Program-made: the position numbers and the translations under genes
The notes under the pieces: model-generated
Seen by the model: only the letters and a program-made list of their open reading frames with translations
Told to the model about the DNA's origin: nothing
The model's database searches: none
Assembly: GCA_009774585.1 (NCBI GenBank)
Contig: VSOA01000139.1
Span: 1-9,690 of the forward strand
Reading direction: 5' to 3'
DNA from: Lachnospiraceae bacterium
GTDB taxonomy: Bacteria; Bacillota; Clostridia; Lachnospirales; Lachnospiraceae
DNA: 9,690 nt
Shown: positions 6,521-9,690 of the stretch, in pieces
Numbering within the stretch: position 1 is the stretch's first letter
Layout of the letters: each line of letters starts with the position of its first letter

Positions 6521-7225
6521 ATGGGTACAATTAAGGACAAATCAATCTTATTAGTTGATGATGAGCCTGCAATCCTATTGATGTGCCAATCCATTTTGAA
6601 AGAAAATGGGTTTACAAATATACTGACCGCAGATACATCACTTCGTGCTTTGGAGAGGCTGGACACCCGCCCCGATCTGGCAGTCCTGGATGTCATGCTG
6701 CCTGATATGGATGGTTTCATGCTTGCAAAAGTGATCCGAGAACAAACCAATATACCTATTCTGTTTTTAACGGCAAAAGGTGAGTTTGATGATAAAGCTA
6801 AAGGATTTGAAGTGGGTGCGGACGATTATATAGTAAAACCCTTTTTGGCACAGGAATTTGTATGGCGTGTCACCGCGATTTTACGTCGGGTATATAAAGA
6901 AAATGAGGATACAAGTTTTTTATTAGAAGCCTGCAAAGTGGACTTAGGACAGGCACAGGTATACAAAGAAGGCTGCGATCCAGTCTCCCTTACCGCAAAA
7001 GAAGTGGAGATACTTCAAAAACTATTCAGCAATGCAGGACGCATTGTAACGCTCGGTTCTTTATGCCAGACAGTCTGCGGAGACATATATGTCGGATATG
7101 AAAAAACACTAATGTCCCATATCCGGCATATCCGGGAGAAAATCGAAACTGAACCATCTTCGCCGGTATCTCTTGTCACGGTCAAGGGAATCGGTTACAA
7201 GCTGATTTTGAAAGGAACAGGGTAA
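6521..7225 (+). CDS. lanR: OmpR-family response regulator, LanR/NisR-like
   Basis: DNA-binding regulator of 234 aa. Residues 8-120 are a receiver domain: acidic pocket Asp13/Asp14, phosphoacceptor Asp57 in VLDVMLP, Thr84 in LFLTAK and Lys106 in IVKPF. The C-terminal part from about residue 137 is a winged-helix domain with the usual LTAKEVEILQKL opening and VTVKGIGYKL wing end. The start is ATG 6521, 8 bases after AAAGGAG; the in-frame GTG at 6503 overlaps that ribosome site and is rejected. The kinase gene begins 4 bp after its stop. It is divergent from the transporter operon, which is its likely target via the direct repeat at 6439-6460. Assignment to the LanR branch rests on context; Cpr-, Nis- and Van-type regulators look alike at this level. 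Confidence 0.93.
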   Translation: MGTIKDKSILLVDDEPAILLMCQSILKENGFTNILTADTSLRALERLDTRPDLAVLDVMLPDMDGFMLAKVIREQTNIPILFLTAKGEFDDKAKGFEVGADDYIVKPFLAQEFVWRVTAILRRVYKENEDTSFLLEACKVDLGQAQVYKEGCDPVSLTAKEVEILQKLFSNAGRIVTLGSLCQTVCGDIYVGYEKTLMSHIRHIREKIETEPSSPVSLVTVKGIGYKLILKGTG

Positions 7226-7229
7226 TCCT

Positions 7230-8600
7230 ATGAATATACAAAAATTTTTCAAACGGTATGTCCATTCCAGTGTTAAGCTGTTTTGCTTTTTCATTTTAGT
7301 GAATATTTTTTTATTTGTAAGTCTTATCATGGTATCTGTCAGTCACGGAAATCAAAGTCCTACCCACCTGTTACCCTGTATATCTGATGAATTACAGCAG
7401 ACGGACGGGCAATATACTCTGCCAGATGATATCATAGCTTTATTAGATCAAGACCATGCATGGTGTATGCTGATAGATAATGCGACGGGTAATGTCATCT
7501 GGAATTATAAACTTCCGGCAAACATTCCTGTTCAATACACCTATGGAGACATTGCAAAAATGGCAAGGTGGTATTTAGAGGACTATCCTGTTTTCGTATC
7601 TGCCCGAAACGATGGTCTGCTAGTCCTTGGTTATCCTAAAGACAGTTACTGGAAATTATCTGCATATAAAACCATTGTAAGTATAAAAATTGATGCGATA
7701 GGGTTCATCGCTGTATTTTTTCTAAATATCGGAATTGTATTGCTGCTTTTTATCTTTAACAACCGAAAAACAGAAAAGGCTATCAAACCTATTCTTATTG
7801 GCATTGAGGAAATTGCTGCCGGTCAAAAAACGCAGTTGGCAGAACAGGGAGAATTGTCCGAAATCAACGCAAAGCTTAACCATGTATCTAAAACACTAAA
7901 GCGCCGGGATACGGCAAGGGCAAACTGGATCAGTGGTATTTCCCATGATATACGCACCCCACTGTCAATGGTTCTCGGATATTCCAGCAGCCTCGAAAAA
8001 AATCACGGGCTGGACTCTGACGTTCAGGAAAAAATGACCGAAATCCGTCAGCAGGCTGAAAAGATAAAAAGACTGATCGAAGATTTGAATTTAACTTCAA
8101 AGCTGGAATATGATATGCAGCCGCTTCGCATTAGCAACATTTATCCGGTAGAGCTGGCACGGCAGGTCATATGTGAATTTCTGGACAGCAATCTTGATAA
8201 AAAATATGTATTTGAATTTGAATCTGAGCCACAATGTGAAACGGAATTTATTCGTGGTGACGAAGTTCTTATTAAACGGGCTATTACAAATTTGATCCAG
8301 AACAGTATCAATCATAATGCAAATGGCTGTAAAATTACCATCTCGGTAACATGCAGCGAAAAAGAAATAGCCATCGTTGTATCAGACAATGGAGTTGGCG
8401 TATCCGCTGAAAAGCTGAAAGCACTTAATTCTAAAACACATTATCTGGAAAGCACCGATAGAACTCTACACCTCCGGCATGGATTAGGTGTTCTATTGGT
8501 GCGGCAGATTGTCGAGGCTCATAACGGCATCATGCAAATTTTAAGTGAGGAACAAAAAGGCTACGAAACCACCTTGATTTTTCCTAAGACTAAATACTAA
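7230..8600 (+). CDS. lanK: Membrane sensor histidine kinase, LanK/CprK-like
   Basis: A 456-aa kinase. Transmembrane segment one is at about residues 15-38, followed by an extracytoplasmic sensor region of about 110 residues, then segment two at about 152-176. Next come a short linker (about 180-225), the dimerisation domain with His239 in ISHDIRTPLS, and the ATPase domain with N-box Asn354/Asn358 in NLIQNSINH, G1 box DNGVG (386-390) and G2 box HGLG (417-420). All catalytic boxes are present. The sensor region holds MARWYLEDYPVFV and the later DGLLVLGYP, a pattern I associate with clostridial peptide-sensing kinases. The ribosome site is weak, so translation probably couples to the regulator 4 bp upstream. 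The likely ligand is a lantibiotic or cationic peptide, by analogy with NisK and CprK. Confidence 0.92.
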   Translation: MNIQKFFKRYVHSSVKLFCFFILVNIFLFVSLIMVSVSHGNQSPTHLLPCISDELQQTDGQYTLPDDIIALLDQDHAWCMLIDNATGNVIWNYKLPANIPVQYTYGDIAKMARWYLEDYPVFVSARNDGLLVLGYPKDSYWKLSAYKTIVSIKIDAIGFIAVFFLNIGIVLLLFIFNNRKTEKAIKPILIGIEEIAAGQKTQLAEQGELSEINAKLNHVSKTLKRRDTARANWISGISHDIRTPLSMVLGYSSSLEKNHGLDSDVQEKMTEIRQQAEKIKRLIEDLNLTSKLEYDMQPLRISNIYPVELARQVICEFLDSNLDKKYVFEFESEPQCETEFIRGDEVLIKRAITNLIQNSINHNANGCKITISVTCSEKEIAIVVSDNGVGVSAEKLKALNSKTHYLESTDRTLHLRHGLGVLLVRQIVEAHNGIMQILSEEQKGYETTLIFPKTKY

Positions 8601-8646
8601 TATCTTTACTGATATTGAAAATCTGGTATGTAAGTTTCTATTGCAT

Positions 8647-8682
8647 TGGCGGCATGATTTATAACGCCGCCATTTTCTCTCT
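8647..8682 (+). terminator. Intrinsic terminator after the two-component genes
   Basis: TGGCGGC (8647-8653) pairs with GCCGCCA (8666-8672) around a 12-nt loop, followed by TTTTCTCTCT. The T-rich tail is on the plus strand only, so it ends the regulator-kinase transcript 46 bp after the kinase stop. It also marks the convergence point with the minus-strand fragment ending at 8681. Confidence 0.75.
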
Positions 8683-9013
8683 ATGAATTTTGTCTTAATC
8701 CTTTTAACACAACTCCGGAAAGTCCTACACACAGCACCAGAACCACGCATCCACCAATCATTTCCAGCGCAGTAGCCTGATAATAACTGGAAAGGTTAAA
8801 TACCGCCGTTATGGGATAAACGGCCTTCCAGATATTTGACATGCTTGTAAATAATCCGGCAAAAGAATATATTTCAGCAAATACTAATGCAAGCCAATAC
8901 CCTTTCTTCATTCGTGCCACCAATGCTATGATTGGTGAAATGGCAAAGAAAACTCCCATTCCATCGAGTAGATACATTTTGAAAAATCCTAAGACTATTC
9001 CTGCTGATAACTC
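8681..9013 (-). pseudogene. C-terminal half of LanE-type ABC permease (P2)
   Basis: The frame reads FQELSAGIVLGFFKMYLL through to VVLKGLRQNS, about 110 residues with three to four hydrophobic segments. The segment GVFFAISPIIALVARMKKGY lines up with the LLPIIALIINQKNNY region of the intact permease at 1344-2093, and the end corresponds to that protein's C-terminus. The N-terminal half is absent: at 9013 the frame enters repeat A2 and meets a TAA within a few codons. An ATG at 8977 exists but has no convincing ribosome site. GC is about 48%, like module 3 upstream and unlike the kinase gene. It is the 3' part of a disrupted permease gene that once followed the small membrane protein gene. Confidence 0.75.
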
Positions 9014-9298
9014 TTGAAATGCTCCTTAATCTCACTACCGCATAAAAGTTAAAAATAATGCCAAAACTACCATGCCCATCATCAACAGGCACCAAAAAGC
9101 GCTGATGAGCGTTGACGCAATATTCACAGGGCTGCGGCTTTCATCACTCCTGACACAGATACCGGAAAGGACGAAACCTGCCACGGCACTGGCAACATTG
9201 ATACCTGCCCAGACTGTATTCACCCCTTCAGGCAATGTGATTTTAAGGAACACAGGAACAAGCGTTGCCGTTGGGAGAATACTGACGATCAGCGCCGC
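9014..9298. repeat. Repeat A, copy 2 (A2), direct orientation
   Basis: This 285-bp segment is the partner of 3330-3617. Here it is in natural context on its right side, covering codons 12-98 of the intact small membrane protein gene and about 20 bp of downstream sequence. On its left it joins the permease C-terminal fragment. Homology to copy 1 stops at the second C of GCCGCC at 9298. Confidence 0.92.
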
Positions 9299-9331
9299 CA
9301 TACTTAAAGTTTTCCGTTTTTTATTTTCCAT
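9035..9331 (-). CDS. Small membrane protein S3 following the module 3 permease
   Basis: A 98-aa protein with a charged start MENKKRKTLS and three probable membrane segments (about residues 11-30, 40-58 and 72-95). GAGGT lies about 9 bases before ATG 9331, and only 7 bp separate it from the upstream permease stop, so it belongs to the module 3 operon. It is a distant paralogue of the protein at 3642-3926, and a truncated near-identical copy lies at 3351-3617. I cannot name the family. Conserved placement after a LanG-type permease suggests a role with the exporter, for example in assembly or peptide recognition, which is inference only. Confidence 0.75.
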   Translation of the reverse strand: MENKKRKTLSMAALIVSILPTATLVPVFLKITLPEGVNTVWAGINVASAVAGFVLSGICVRSDESRSPVNIASTLISAFWCLLMMGMVVLALFLTFMR

Positions 9332-9338
9332 AACCGAT

Positions 9339-9690
9339 TTACCTCATTTCCTTTTTTCCAAATTGTATTACAGCAATCGTAAGTACCAATGCCAAAACCA
9401 ATATCGCAGCCGGCAGGAACGGGAACAGTGAAAATGTCCGTATGTTATCTCCCGCCGTAAAATCATGTAGCGAACAGGATACCAGATAACCGCTGTAACA
9501 GTACGGCCAGGCAATCCAGACAGGTGTATTGGAAACCAGCACGCCGGGAATCACAAGGAGCAGGTTCAGCCCCACAGACAAAAGCGGCTTTTCAAACAAG
9601 ACTGTGACTGCCCACATAGCCCCCAGGCATGGCAGCATGGTCAGAAACAGACCGGCGCACCATTTCATCAGATAAAGGACAGGCAGTGTT
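9339..9690 (-). CDS. ABC-2 permease, LanG-like, module 3 (partial, 5' end beyond window)
   Basis: About 117 C-terminal residues of a permease; the frame stays open past the ATG at 9668 to the window edge, so that ATG is internal. It shows four hydrophobic stretches, with YCYSGYLVSCSLHDF before the last one and a basic tail QFGKKEMR, matching the C-terminal half of the LanG/MutG group in layout. It is followed at 7 bp by the small membrane protein gene. GC reaches 52-62%, clearly above module 2 (about 40%), so module 3 probably has a different origin. The assignment rests on topology and on the small-protein neighbour; another ABC-2 permease type is possible. Confidence 0.7.
   Translation of the reverse strand, partial: TLPVLYLMKWCAGLFLTMLPCLGAMWAVTVLFEKPLLSVGLNLLLVIPGVLVSNTPVWIAWPYCYSGYLVSCSLHDFTAGDNIRTFSLFPFLPAAILVLALVLTIAVIQFGKKEMR

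Noticed and set aside
6424..6750. Minus-strand ORF of 108 aa across the divergent control region
   Set aside because: It would cover the extended -10 promoter and run antisense to the regulator's receiver domain; no ribosome site.
8571..8582. Another ACCTTGATTTTT, similar to the operator half-site
   Set aside because: It is a single copy inside the end of the kinase gene, coding TLIF; no second repeat at 11 bp and no promoter nearby.
8601..8680. Possible lantibiotic precursor peptide gene after the kinase
   Set aside because: The interval is only 80 bp and is largely the terminator hairpin; no start with ribosome site and no Cys/Ser/Thr-rich core.
1..9690. CRISPR array, tRNA or rRNA gene
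   Set aside because: No regularly spaced short repeats, no tRNA-like arm pattern and no conserved rRNA stretches were seen on reading through.

Overview
The window looks like an accessory locus of a low-to-moderate GC Gram-positive gut bacterium of the Clostridia (Lachnospiraceae-like). This is inferred from strong AAGGAG-type ribosome sites, translationally coupled genes, and LanFEG / Cpr-like antimicrobial-peptide resistance modules with a NisRK-type two-component system. No rRNA, tRNA, CRISPR array or transposase is visible.

Layout. Positions 1-350 hold two truncated-looking ORFs that face each other, probably the edge of a mobile or accessory region. Positions 353-3617 hold a first module on the minus strand: an ABC ATPase (2086-3009), two permeases (1344-2093 and 602-1336), and upstream of them a permease fragment and a broken small membrane-protein gene. 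Positions 3618-6370 hold a second, intact minus-strand module in the order ATPase, permease, permease, small membrane protein. Positions 6521-8600 hold the divergent plus-strand response regulator and sensor kinase, closed by a hairpin terminator at about 8647-8682. Positions 8681-9690 hold a permease C-terminal fragment, a complete small membrane-protein gene and the 3' end of a third module's permease, all on the minus strand.

How it works. The kinase probably senses a cationic peptide or lantibiotic at the membrane and phosphorylates the regulator. The regulator probably acts on the 150-bp divergent control region, where an 11-bp tandem direct repeat lies between the two promoters, to raise expression of the peptide exporter. 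No lantibiotic precursor, modification enzyme or LanT exporter is in the window, so this looks like resistance or orphan immunity and not a producer cluster, as far as the window shows.

The most notable signal is structural. Two unrelated segments, A (about 285 bp, end of one small membrane-protein gene) and B (about 162 bp, end of its paralogue), each occur twice in direct orientation in the order B-X-A-B-Y-A, with X and Y being different transporter modules. A1 abuts B2 exactly at 3617/3618. At the inner junctions genes are cut, and two permease fragments 5.4 kb apart correspond to complementary parts of one E-type permease. The locus reads as a mosaic of immunity-transporter cassettes that recombined through the 3' ends of their operons.
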